Shown piece after piece: positions 1 through 11,900 of a DNA stretch of 64,000 nt. The notes under the pieces are model-generated. The model worked only from the letters and a program-made list of their open reading frames with translations, did not search any database and was not told where the DNA came from. How positions within the stretch are numbered: the first letter of the stretch is position 1; every line of letters begins with the position of its first letter. The position numbers and the translations under genes are program-made. The stretch spans positions 24,711,605 through 24,775,604 of the forward strand of contig CM066912.1 in NCBI GenBank assembly GCA_033964015.1, given 5' to 3'. This stretch comes from Scolanthus callimorphus. Its lineage: Eukaryota > Cnidaria > Anthozoa > Actiniaria > Edwardsiidae.

Positions 1-1207
1 GGGCCGCATGGACACCTTTTTTGGAAAGCTCCGGACGATAAACATGTTTATTTTTTTTTCTTGGCTTGATATTTTATTACTTATGATAAATATCAGAAAT
101 AAAGGCCTTCTCCTCATCGTGAGGGAGCTCCAATCGGTCGAAAGTACACTGCCGCTAGACAAAGAGAGGTTGCAGGACTTGATGGGCTGCATTAGATGGC
201 GCAAGTTGCTGCCTCGCAGCTTACAATCACGAGGGCTGTTTCACAGTATATCAAAGGCCATTGCACCGGGAGACAACCCCCCTACTTTTACAACAGTGCA
301 ATAGGTTCTTTAGCGTCCCCCTAGAACAAGGTGAGAAGGGAAGGCAAAGACGGACCTCGGGTTTATTATTTATCTAAGAGTCAACTTCTTCAAAGTGTTG
401 ACTTCGCCATCACTCACTCCATACAAATAAATGTTACAACTCATACAAACGATATCATATTCTCTTCAGTAGAACCGCACACTCCTGGCATGTAAAATTG
501 TATCCTTAGTGACACGTCTAAGGAAAAACATATTGGACGGTCATATATTCTTCTCTTTCTGATATCAATGACAATGAATCGCTATGTCGGTTTTGTTGTT
601 AATTGTATTTCGTGGAAGAAGAGATGCAGAGGAGTTAAAAAATGGCAATTTCCGTGCATTATTAGGGGTAGCGATGGGTAAATCCGAGACTTGCCGAGAC
701 GCCGAGACCCGCGTTTCAAAATCCGAGTCCGAGCCTTTTCGCTTCGTCTCACGGTAAAAATTCAAGACGACTGCCATACTTTTACTTATTTCTCCAGGGA
801 CAATTGCACGGAATTTCGCCATTACAAGGCAGTCTCCAAATTTTGTGAATCCAGGGGTTGATGTCCCTGCATTTGAAATTGCGCGATTTGTTATAAGTAG
901 TATATCAAGCATAACACATCACGATTTTGAAATGCCGAGAAGAGGGCTGAAAAAAAACGAGTAAAAAATTATTTTAGCGACGTCGCGTTTTGAAAATCTG
1001 ATGAAAAGCCCTTTCGAGTATTTGATATAGCTTCTCAAAAGGAATATGAATCTCATACAAATTAGGACCGCGTATCTAAAACTTCCCTCATGCTCATGAT
1101 TTTCATTGTTTACGCTGGATAAACTATAAATATAACAATATAACAGTTGATGTTGGCGGTAAATATGTTTTGGGCCCGACTCAGGCTCATTTCAGCCCGA
1201 GCGCAGC
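1..1207. other. No gene seen; repeat relics
   Basis: No exon with family similarity was found on either strand. Bases about 90-140 resemble 3040-3110, and bases about 205-300 match 14750-14850 in reverse orientation, so part of this stretch is dispersed repeat. The rest is AT-rich and unassigned. Confidence 0.5.
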
Positions 1208-2230
1208 GAGGTACCGTCAAAGAGTACCGTTTTTATTCAGTGATTCGTCAAAAGGACCAATATCTTATGGTGGTGTACCAGATGTATCAATATTGAATTG
1301 TTGTCTTTCCCCAAACGAGCCCGGATAATACGGTATTAGAACATAATAAAATTCGTAAAACTTTGTACATTTTCACCTTTTCGTTAATTAAGACGCGACG
1401 ATAAAGCCCCAGTTTGCGCTGCAGCCATGTCATACCAAGACAAATCAAGATCGGCCGTGTCTCTTAGTTCGGGACGCCTGATGAGCCGCCTTCAATGATG
1501 AACCGCATTCAGTGATCCATGCCGTGCAAACCCATTTAGCTATAAGACACCCAACTGAGGTACCGTCAAAGAGTACCGTTTTCATTCAGTGATTCCTCAA
1601 AAGGACCAATATCTTATGGTGTACCAGATGTATCAACATTGAATTGTTGTCTTTCCCCAAAACGAGCCCAGATAATACGGTATTAGAACATTTCGTAAAA
1701 CTTTGTACATTTTGCGCTGCAGCCATATTATCACCAAGACAAATCAGAATCGGTGTCTCTTAGTTCGGGACGCCTGATGAGCCGCCTTCAATGATGAACC
1801 GCATTCAGTGATCCATGCCGTGCAAACCCATTTAGCTATAAGACACCCAACTGAGGTACCGTCAAAGAGTACCGTTTTCATTCAGTGATTCCTCAAAAGG
1901 ACCAATATCTTATGGTGTACCAGATGTATCAACATTGAATTGTTGTCTTTCCCCAAAACGAGCCCAGATAATACGGTATTAGAACATTTCGTAAAACTTT
2001 GTACATTTTGCGCTGCAGCCATATTATCACCAAGACAAATCAGAATCGGTGTCTCTTAGTTCGGGACGCCTGATGAGCCGCCTTCAATGATGAACAGCAT
2101 TCAGTGATCCATGCCGTGCAAACCCATTTAGCTATAAGACACCCAACTGAGGTACCGTCAAAGAGTACCGTTTTCATTCAGTGATTCCTCAAAAGGACCA
2201 ATATCTTATGGTGTACCAGATGTATCAATA
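1208..2230 (+). repeat. 296-bp tandem repeat (about three units)
   Basis: The landmark GGTACCGTCAAAGAGTACCG recurs at about 1210, 1559, 1855 and 2151. The last three are spaced exactly 296 bases apart, and the units differ by only a few bases. Each unit contains the conserved block GATGAGCCGCCTTCAATGAT. Related single copies are at 13005-13330, 15064-15420 and, inverted, 21541-21740. Confidence 0.9.
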
Positions 2231-2746
2231 TTGAATTGCTTTCTTTTTCAAGAAAGAGAATTTCTCACATATGCATTTTCGCTGCCGCAATGTTTCCTAA
2301 GTTACAGATTTTCATGAGCTCGAAGAAAACCAGGCAACCTAGCCGAACGAATATTTATTATATGGATGCCAGTGTTTTACCGGAAACTAAAACACTCGTA
2401 TTTTCCATATCTTCACTAGTGAAAATATGAAAAAGTTATGTACCGAATGTCCCGGATGTGCACGTTTGCAGTGTTGTTTTCCTCACTTTCGTCTGCAGTG
2501 AAATCTCGCTCGGTCACTCGAGTTTTAAGCCAAAAACTAAGTTTTGTTCTAGTCTAACGAGAAAAACCTTATTTCAACTATGGCAGAGAATGCTACAGCA
2601 ACACAAAAAGGGAAATTAGTTCTTAATGACACTGGGAACCAGAAAGATTGAGGGAGCATTTCACAACTAAACACTTTCGACTTTACCAAGTGAGTTGTTC
2701 AATTTGTAATATTTTGCCGCTGGCGCTATGTCAATTCTAATCCATA
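2231..2746. other. Tail of the 296-bp repeat family, then unassigned sequence
   Basis: Bases to about 2350 (containing CCAGGCAACCTAGCCGA) recur at about 13300 next to another copy of the repeat, so they belong to the same larger element. No gene seen from there to 2746. Confidence 0.5.
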
Positions 2747-2911
2747 TAATAAAAAGAACATTACACGGTGGCTTGAAGATATGGATTTCATTTTCTCGTG
2801 TCAAAAACAATATTTTACTCACTCGCTGCGCTCGTTCGTAAAATATTGTTCTTGCCACTCGAAAATAAAATCCATATCTTCGTGCCACCGTGTAATATCC
2901 TCTATATATTT
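2747..2911. repeat. Foldback element, TATAGAGGATATTACA family
   Basis: Inverted arms beginning ATTACACGGTGGC and ending CCACCGTGTAATATCC with a short centre. Relatives with the same ends are at 31497-31650, 59880-59995 and 63700-63842. Confidence 0.75.
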
Positions 2912-3097
2912 TATTTCATATCTACATTAAAGTCACAAAACAGTCCTATCATTATATTTTCCGGAGCGCACAAATCAAACATTTGGCCTATATTTTATTA
3001 CTTATAATAAATACTATATTTATTTTATACATAAATGAATTAAAAATAGAGGGTCTTTTCCTCATCGTGAAGGAACTCCAAACGGTCGAGAAAGTAC

Positions 3098-3482
3098 ATG
3101 ACTGCTAGAGGGGGAGCTCTGGAGACAGCCACTGACGCATGCGCGATATTTGATACAGAGCTTGGCGAGAAAGATCTTTCTGCGTATGCGCCAACGTTCA
3201 GAACCAGCCAATCAGCAAAGGTCCTCAAATGGATGTCACCAGAGCCTCCTCCGCGAGCAGACAAAGCCGGGGGCCGGAGCTCTGGGCACGAAAATGATAT
3301 GGCTTGCACGGGGAGACAACACGCATTCTCGTCACCTCGCTTGGGAGGCTCTGGTGACAGCCATTGACGCATGCGCGAGATTTGATACAGAGCCGTTGAG
3401 AGAAACACCTTTCTGCGCATGTCCCAAAGTTCAAATCAGCCAATCAGCGAAGGCCCTCAAATGGATATCACGAGAGCCTCCC
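3098..3482. repeat. GC-richer interspersed repeat, left part (split by the element at 3483-3866)
   Basis: Contains two inverted or direct copies of blocks such as GACGCATGCGCGA, CCAATCAGC and CTCAAATGGAT. It continues at 3876 after the inserted element. Relatives: 21195-21290, 46740-46880 and 56290-56485. Overlapping ORFs here are repeat-derived. Confidence 0.7.
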
Positions 3483-3875
3483 TAGTCCAGTCCCTGAACT
3501 CTCCTTCGCGGCTCCGTTGTTTCCTGTGGTCGCCGAAAGGAGAGTCCAGAAACCTTTGTATGCGCATGCGCTAGATGTGACCAAGAACTTGGGTTTTTTC
3601 GTTAGTGCGCATGATCCAAATACCGCTGTCGTAAATTGATTGTTGGCTATATGAGTTTTGTCCATCAAGATAGGACGCCCTTGTGACCGTAACCGCTAAA
3701 ATTCAACAAACAATCTTCGACAGCAGTAATTGGATCATGCGCACTAACGAAAAAACCCAAGTTCTTGGTCAGATCTAGCGCATGCGCATACAAAGGTTCC
3801 TGGACTCTCCTTTCGGCGACCACAGGAAACAACGGAGCCGCGAAGGAGAGTTCAGGGACTGGACTAGAGCCTCCC
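3474..3875. mobile_element. Nested long-TIR foldback MITE with 9-bp target duplication
   Basis: The element spans 3483-3866 (384 bp) with terminal inverted repeats of roughly 170 bases starting TAGTCCAGTCCCTGAACTC. It is flanked by the direct repeat GAGCCTCCC at 3474-3482 and 3867-3875. The 9-bp duplication and long TIRs point to a Mutator-like (MULE) non-autonomous element. It interrupts another repeat, so it is the younger insertion. No coding capacity. Confidence 0.85.
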
Positions 3876-4019
3876 CTGCGAGGTGACGAGCCGGGGAGCT
3901 CTGGGTACGAGAATGAACAACACGGGGAACTTGCACGGGGAGGCGGCAAAGTCAGATGCAAAGTCATCTGTGCATCTGTTACAGAGTTTTCATGCCATGC
4001 CGGTTCGTGTTCTCGATTG

Positions 4020-4165
4020 ACTGATTTGCCCCAATCCATGGGAAAAGCTGAATTTTCCAAGGCTTCGCATCTGGAGTGTTCGGAATTAACACAGATCATG
4101 GGAAATCCGAACATTCACATTCTTCTACCATGGGAATTCAGCTTTTCCCATAGATTGGGCTCTGT
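4020..4165. repeat. Palindromic TTTCTGCAGAAA-family element, degenerate copy
   Basis: Contains the family's inner palindrome with CCATGGGAAAAGCTGAATTT and GGGAATTCAGCTTTTCCCAT plus the GTGTTCGGAATT block. Better copies are at 46449-46620 and 29040-29222. Confidence 0.65.
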
Positions 4166-4351
4166 AAAAATGGACGATTCGAGCAATAACGCACGCGCGC
4201 GCTGCATGTCGGTAGATGTGGGACATTTGTCGAACAAACTGCTTAAAAAGCGCGCGTTGCATTCTGGTAGTTGTGGGATACGGCTTCCGGCATTTGTGAT
4301 TAAAGAAGAGCGCGCGCTCCTAGAGCAGGAATCGTCCATTTCCTGTGACAT

Positions 4352-4479
4352 AGAGCGGATTTCAAATGACTGTCGTGAGTACTTCGCAATTACTTTGTTA
4401 TTGCTCCTATAAGTTATATTTTTTAGAATTGGTTGTAATCACTTTGCGATTGGTTTCACTACAGTCATGAATCCGCTCT
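4352..4479. mobile_element. MITE, AGAGCGGATTTC family (128 bp)
   Basis: Terminal inverted repeats AGAGCGGATTTCAAATGACT and, at the right, AGTCATGAATCCGCTCT. The same ends recur at 10298-10487, 37228-37810, 47799-48041 and 55899-56157. Confidence 0.75.
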
Positions 4480-4611
4480 AAAGGCTGAGTTGCACGTGCC
4501 GATTTGTCGAACCTCAGCTTTGATCTGCGATATGAAAAATCGGTCCCGACAACAAAAATATTTTGAACCACCCAACCTGAAATTCCATGACTTAGAATTT
4601 GTATTACCAAC

Positions 4612-4765
4612 CCCGGAGTTGAGTGCCCACCCTAAAATTCCAAGCTCCATTTTGACCACCCGCTGGAATTCCGAGATCTATTTTGACCACACACCCTGGA
4701 ATTCCGAGCTCTAATTTGACCACCCGCCTTGGAATTCCGAGCTCCATTTTGACCACACATCCTGG
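4612..4765 (+). repeat. Short minisatellite, about 36-bp unit
   Basis: Four imperfect copies of a unit containing CTGGAATTCCGAGCTC followed by ATTTTGACCAC. Confidence 0.8.
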
Positions 4766-4786
4766 AATCCCAGAGGTCCTCAGCAT

Positions 4787-4812
4787 GGGGGGGGGGGGGG
4801 GGGGGGGGGGGG
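4787..4812 (+). repeat. Poly(G) run of 26
   Basis: Uninterrupted G homopolymer; length in assemblies of such runs is unreliable. Confidence 0.9.
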
Positions 4813-5160
4813 ATTTTAAATGATGACTTTGCCCATTTGAAATTAGATCGTTACAAGAATTGCATGGCGGGTATGGTTAAATGTTGTAAGACGCACGTCG
4901 AAGGAATTATAAAACAAACGATACTTTAATCTGCTCTTTTTATTTTCTATTTTGTACCCGCCGCCCATACTACAAGCAAATATCCTCCCCGATTTGAATG
5001 CAATGATGGTACTAAAAACTAAACATAGGCTTTGACCTATTTTTCTACGAGACAAATAGTATTGCGAAAGCACTGTCACTGCTTGTTTGATCTCTAGATG
5101 CCTAAAATGCATGTGTCCTAGGTTCCCCAGCTGTATGCTCCTGTTGTACAATACGCCAGA

Positions 5161-5623
5161 AAAGCCGGAAAAATACGAGGCAAAAAATCCCTCAACTTGT
5201 CGCGCAACACTTCGTTGCATTGTAAGTTGATGACGATGTTGCATGCGCGTTTTTCATCTCGCGCCACAACTTGTCACGCAACAAAAACATTTGTTGCAAG
5301 TTGTAAAACCTCTTGTTGCGCAAAGTAGAGTGCGGGTCAACTTTGAGCCACAAATTCTGGCTTTGTAACTCGTTTTTCATCAAACACACAACTTGTCGCG
5401 CAATATTTTGCCTACAATTCAAGTTGATTAGTCAATAGAAATGAATTCTCAATAGATGCTAAGGGGCAAAATCCGCCTTGGTCTCGCATGTGTGATCCTC
5501 AAAACAAAATGTTGCGCGCCAAGCTGTGAATTTGATGAAAACGAGCAACAAACATTAGATTTGCAACGCAGCAATGTGCGCGACGAGTTGAAGGATTTTG
5601 TGCCTCGTATTTCCCCGGCTTTA
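5161..5623. mobile_element. Foldback MITE with about 44-bp inverted ends
   Basis: Left end AAAGCCGGAAAAATACGAGG and right end CCTCGTATTTCCCCGGCTTT are inverted repeats, continuing inward into CAACTTGTCGCGC and GCGCGACGAGTTG. The interior repeats ACTTGTCRCGCAA several times. It lies 370 bases downstream of the GH5 copy A stop. Confidence 0.75.
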
Positions 5624-5993
5624 TAAGATAAAAAAAAAAAAACAGATCACAACGCTGTTACGCCCATCAGACACAAAATATTTTGTGTTTTTGTTTTGTT
5701 TATCTAACACGGCAAGAAAACGTTCAAAATAATACCATTAGCTTATTGCTCTATACATATCACTTAAACAGTTTTAGAGCAAAGGATGGATACAAATTCC
5801 ATGAGATCTAAACGGATTGAGTTCACTACTTTTACCGTTACTTCAATCATTAGCATAGACTTTTATGGGCTACAAAACTACATGTCTCGCCCATTGGACA
5901 CTGAGGGTCCTACAGTACTTGATACCCATCACCAACCTAGTCCCCCCCCCCCCCGCGCTAAGAGTGGCTTCGTGGGTACTATCACATCTAGAT

Positions 5994-8900
5994 CTAGATG
6001 CCATTTGGTTTCGGCATTGTTGCGATTATTTCTTCCAGGACATTCTTCACATCAATCTCTGCCCCTTGAATATCTTGCACGCCTGTTATCCACTCACTCT
6101 TCCTGGTTTTGTAATAAGAATCAAGCACATTCAAAGACCAAGGGATAGACTTTGCCTTCAGTTGCCCAACAAAGTATCGAGCGAAGTTGATTACTTCTGT
6201 TTCAACCAGGGCTCCGTCTTTGTTGTCAGTCGGCATCCAAGCGCCGAAATAGGTCGGGAGGATGAAATTTTCGGCCTTACTGAAGATATCTTTGACCTGC
6301 TTCCGTCCATAGCTCTCGTCACCGTCTCGAGTGCCGTTGTTCTCCCAGTATTTGACGCCCCTATTTCCATTCTTAAAAATTTTTTTATTGGGTCCGGAGG
6401 CATAAACGTGCCATTCTACCATCATGTACGGTTTGGCTTGTTTATCGCCATTTTCGTCAGTGTAAGTATAGATACTCTTTTCGATGAATGCCAGACCGTC
6501 GGCCGACTTTTTAGGGGAAGAGAGAATTAGGATCCGCTTGTCGTTCTTGCCTCCGGCGTCTCGAATCTTGTCGACAACTTTCTTCGTCCACTCGTTGTAC
6601 TTTGTCATGTTCCCACGAAGGCTGATTTCGCAATTTTTCCCGCAAGTATCGGTACCGAGCTCCGTAAAAAGATTGAAGCTCAGCAAATAACTCTTGTCCT
6701 TAAGATGTTTAGCCACCTTGAAATAAAATAACAATTGCATCATTAGGGACGTGTCATTATTTACCGGGGGGGGAGGGCTCCCATTTTTTTCAAAGAAGGC
6801 TAAAAAAATTAGGACCCTCCCCTTGAACATAACAAAAAATTGGGACCCTCCCCCAGTCATAGGTAAAAAAAATTGGGACCCTCCCCCATGCAATTTATTT
6901 CTAAAAAAACCTGTTAGATAGACTATTGTCCAAGTGATGTAATGTCTCTTTCTTTCTTCTTAATACAGAACTACTTTTTTCTTACTTCCGTCATGCACCA
7001 GTCAATTGACATCACGGCCTCCCAATTTAACATTCACTAAGTGTTAAATGTTACTATTTTCCCGGTCACCAGGGACGTTGTTAAAGCTCCAGGCCCCCGG
7101 GGACACTTTTGCAACATGGCGAAACGCGCCTTTATTTTGATAAACGCATTTCATCAAGCCTCCAGAGAAAAGATAAACTTTTTATTTTCTGCGTGTAGTA
7201 AAAAAGCCTGTTGGTTTTATTCTTCACGCGCTACAAATTATCATGATTCATGTGCGTGAAGCGCAGCCCAAAAACGAATCATATCAAGATAGTTCCCTTG
7301 AAAATGTGTCGACTTTCTTCAATTCCTTATAAGGAAATATCTCCATACCATATTTGGAATCCCAGTAAGTTTTTCACTATTTTTATTGACCCAGAAAGCT
7401 TAACACTCAGCCAGAACTCGAATACACTCGAAGAAAGATGCTATGTGCATTTTCTGTGGTTTTTATCGCGGTCAAGAACCTGGGAACAAGGTAGACAAGA
7501 CACCACAGGAAGCCCGTTCGATTGCTAGAAAGTCGACACTGTTATCTTGATATGTTCTATGCAGCTTGTAACGTCGAACTCACTTCTTTCGAACATATTG
7601 ACTGCCAACCAGGCGTATCACTGGAGGGTTTTTGGGGGTTTCATTTGTCCTTGCCAAGATACACATGCGTGTAACGACATTCGAACGCATTCCATTTAAG
7701 CGCCACAAGTGTATTGTTTTCTTTGGGCAAGTTCTCTAACACTAGATTAGATGTCATTGCTTATGCGCGCGAAGCGCGCCGAAATTTTCAACATAATGAG
7801 TGAAATAAAACTAGAAAATGATATAGAACTCGTTGCTGGAATCTCTCTTTCAAGGCTTCAGGTTTTGAGAGATCCTTTCACTCGCCCAAAAATGAAGTGA
7901 TCCCTCCCAAAATCCTCCGACCTCGGTCCTTAAACCAATATATTTTCGCACGATAATCGAACTTCTGGCTCAGCGTTAATTTCCCGTTAATGCCCCGCTG
8001 AATATTCCCGCTATAGAAGGTCCGTGTTAAATTCCCTGCCCTTCCGTAGATTAATGTGTTAAATCCCCGGCCTGACCGCGTTACTTTCCCGCCCTGTCCC
8101 GGGGGTGGGGGCCGGGGTGTCAATTGACTGGTGCATATATTATTCATCGCCTCGATTATTTACGTGAGGATGTTTATAATACACAGGTAAAATACAGTGA
8201 TCCTCCCTCTTAAGTGCAATGATTAACGTAATCCCACATCTCCCGTCCCCTGTTTGACCTAGTACTGTAGACATTTTACAGAAAAACGGGCTCGCATATC
8301 CTTCGTTGCGCGTGAAGCGTGCCCAAATTTTGTTCATCGTTTGTTTGTTTGTTCATCGTTTTTTTTATTGTTCATCGTTTTTTTTTTTTGTTTTTTCATC
8401 GCATTTCATCAAGCCTCAGAGAAAGGGTAGATGAACATGTTTTGTGTATGGCATAGTAAAAAAAAAGCCTGTCAGGAAGTACATCACCTCAACTATATAG
8501 GTTAGGTTATATTATTCATGCGCACAACTGCGCTCCGCAAATGACGAAGTTATTAATATTCATGTGCGCGAAGCGCGGCCCAACGGACGAATTTATATGC
8601 TTGTAACGTCGAAAACTCACGCTTACCTAAGGGGTCTACTTTCAAATATATAGTGACTTGCCCTCCAGGCCTATCATTTGCAGGAAATTCTGGGAAAGTT
8701 TGATTTACCTTGTCAAGATAACTTGTTCTTGTCAACGGTAGTGTCCTCATGGCTAAAAGAGTATGTTATGTCATTGTTTATGCGCGCGAAGCGCGCCGAA
8801 ATTTTTATGGAGAAGTTGCTGAAATAACCACTATCGCCATTTGTATTACCCTCTTCATCGTTCAAATGTTGCTGAAAAAATTATGACCCTCCCCCAAATA

Positions 8901-11900
8901 GGAGTGAAAAAAATTTGGACCCTCCCTTTAGACACGCGAAAAAAATTAGGACCCTCCCCACAAAAATAGGAGCCCTCCCCCCCGCTAAATAATGACACGT
9001 CCCTTATTATTATTTTTTTTTAGCATTTTTCTGAAGTAATTTCGGAATTTTGATTCATATCAAGATAGTAGTGTCGCCTTTCTAGAGATTGACCGGGCTT
9101 CCTGTGGTATCTTGTCTACCTTGTTGCCAGGCTCTTGACCGTGAACAACACAGTGGAAAATGCACATAGCATGTTTCCTCGAGTACATTTGAGTTTTGGT
9201 CGAGTTCTAAGCTTTCTAAGCCAATAGAAATAGTGAAAAACTTACTGGGATTCCAAATATGGTATGCAGATATTTCCTTATAAGGAAGTTGGAGAATGTC
9301 GACACTTTTTCAAGGGAACTATCTTGATTTATTATATAGCTCGTGTTTATTCGATCAAAGCGCGCGCTCTGATTGGTTCTATCATGGTCACGTGGCGGGC
9401 TACAAATTCAATGTAGCCCGCGCGGGCTACAATTAAAAAATTATTGCCCGCGCGGGCGACATCGCTACAGCGAGAAATTTCGGCGGACTATTTTTACCCA
9501 TGTTTACCGTATTTTCTTTTTGCTATATAATAAAACACTTAATGACTGCACCCTCGGGAAACAGCGAGTTTTGTTTTCCCTCGAATCTCGATGTTTCCCT
9601 CGACTTCGTCTCGGGAAACATCGAGATTCTCGGGGAAACAAAACTCGCTGTTTCCCTCGGAAGCAGTCATTAAGTGTATAATGTTTTTGTCGCCGGACAA
9701 ACAGAAATGATCACAAATGCCACATCCAGCAAATTACGGATCCGTGCTAATATAGGCTACCCGGGAAGGTCTATAAGTATTTCCAGGGGCTCATGAATTT
9801 CCTCATATTAGTTAACAGCAGGAAATTACCTGCCAATTTTTCTCGGCCAAAGGGCCTGGGTCGAGATTAACAAAATAACACAGGCAGCCCAAGTGGACTC
9901 GTAAAAATGACAGCGCTAAATTGTAGCAACTGGGTAAATTAAGCGAAATTTTTGCGGTGCGCTCAAAAATACGTGACTGGTGTTGCGTGACATTAATCAC
10001 CTCCAGCGATATCCACAATTCCACAATCTATTCGGGTCACTGAGAAAATGATGACATTTGGTGTGCCCCTCGGTGCATCTCCGTAGAGACTTGTTAAAAG
10101 TTAGCATTTCAATAACGTGGACCGTAAAAACCAAGACTTTGAAAATAAACGTGACTTTTCTTGGCTTGACCAGTTTGACTATATAGTGAAATTGTGAAAA
10201 AAAAAATCGAGAAATACAGTCGGAACTTTTGGCAAATTTCTAAGAAATATTGTGGCAACTTGTATTGTGACAACACCTGCATTGGACGCCCACCACTAGA
10301 GCAGATTTCGTATGACTGTGAAAAGTACAGTGATAAAGTTGTTCCGCGCTGCGACCGTGACCGTACCGCGGCTACGCGATTTCATTGGCGATTTCATTCA
10401 ATCTACAGCAGGCCAGGTTCCGTACCGCCACCGCGACAGTACCGCGCCGTACCGCGGCATTTTTCACAGTCATACGAAATCTGCTCTATAGGGTCAGACA
10501 AATTTATATGCTCGGAAATTTGACCATTATGCTTTTTAGCGTCACCCTAAAAATCTTCCCATTATGCCGAAAATTATGCTCGTGTCGCACCATTATGCTC
10601 GTGTGATGCTGGTTAAATTTCTCCCTTTACTGTTTACTTCATGAACCCACCCAAACGAGTCCTAAGCCGGATAAACAAGTAATAGCGTCTTGACCAGAGA
10701 CCAAGTCTTAGAAAGACCTGGATAATCTGAGACAGGAGGACAAATTCCATATTTTTTCATCTATTTTCAATGAAATATGGAAATATTTGTTTTGTATTAT
10801 TATGCTAAAATTAGCTGAAAATTTGGCCATTATGCCAGCATTATGCTTGATGTTGTGACTATGCCATTATGCTCAAAATTATGCCGGCCTATGACCCTAT
10901 GGCCGGGAAAGGTACACGCATGTGCGGTGCTCGGAATTCGCATGGATAGCCATGGGAAATCCGAACACTTCCCATGCGTCTACAATGGGAATTTCAGCTT
11001 TTCCCATGGATGCGTTTCTACAGAAATTCGCTGAGGTGGATGGCCTCCTACGTTACCAATATATAGACTGTTCCCATATCAAGAAAATTTCCCCAAAGCT
11101 CAATTGCATAGTTACAGAATTTACAATAATGTTCCCTAAAATAACAACAACATCAAACATCACGAGTTTGTGGTGATGCCACAACTGCCAGCGTTGCAAT
11201 GACTTCCTGATACTAGAAAATCCCGTTTCTTTTATTGGAATGTCCAAATGTTCGACTAGAAGCATCGTTCGACTAGAAGCATGGCCATTTGTTCTCGGCC
11301 AAAGGGCCTGGATCTAGATTTAAAAAACACAGGCAACCCAAGCGGACTGACTTGACTTGTCTTGAATGAATGTCTTACCTGGGTCCACCAAGTTAAGTAT
11401 CGTTCCTTGGCTTCTTCTGTAGAATTACCTTCATCATCATGATGAATATAGGAAACAATGGGTGTGACACCTTCTTCAATGCAATCGTCCACCACCTCCG
11501 CGAGTTTGTCCAGGAAACTTTAAATTAATACACAAATATGAAATAGAAAACTCTACCGGGAATACGTGACGCAAACGCAAAGCAGCATCAAGATGGACAA
11601 CATATCAATAAATTAAGTGCTGTCGCTTTTATGGCAAATCCGCGCGGGCTGCCTGTGGTATTCAAAGCTCGTCTCAGGTCCCTCGGCGGGGAACATAAAC
11701 AAAATGGTGACCAAGAGAACGGTGTTTCTCGAGTATCTGAAAGTTTTGCTAAATAGTCCTGCTTTTTTCGCTTAGTTTTTAGGAAAAATACATAGAGACC
11801 TTCCGAATAAGGTATAAAAGGGGGATTTCCTAATAAGAAAATTTTGCAAAGTCGGCAAATCGACAGTTTTTCTTGATATGCGTAGGTCTTGGGCAACTGT

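Larger units (their letters stand above)
6717..11378 (-). other. Intron 2 of GH5 copy A, repeat-rich
   Basis: 4.66 kb with no additional exon evident. Besides the elements listed separately it has two related blocks at 6740-6900 and 8870-9000 made of GGACCCTCCC motifs, and two blocks near 7755 and 8775 sharing ATGCGCGCGAAGCGCGCCGA. Confidence 0.7.

Noticed and set aside
3040..4412. Several ORFs of 110-215 aa
   Set aside because: All lie within MITEs and their inverted repeats; the translations mirror each other between strands and have no family similarity.
5865..6530. 221-aa plus-strand ORF
   Set aside because: Antisense shadow of GH5 copy A exon 3; the minus frame carries the conserved motifs.
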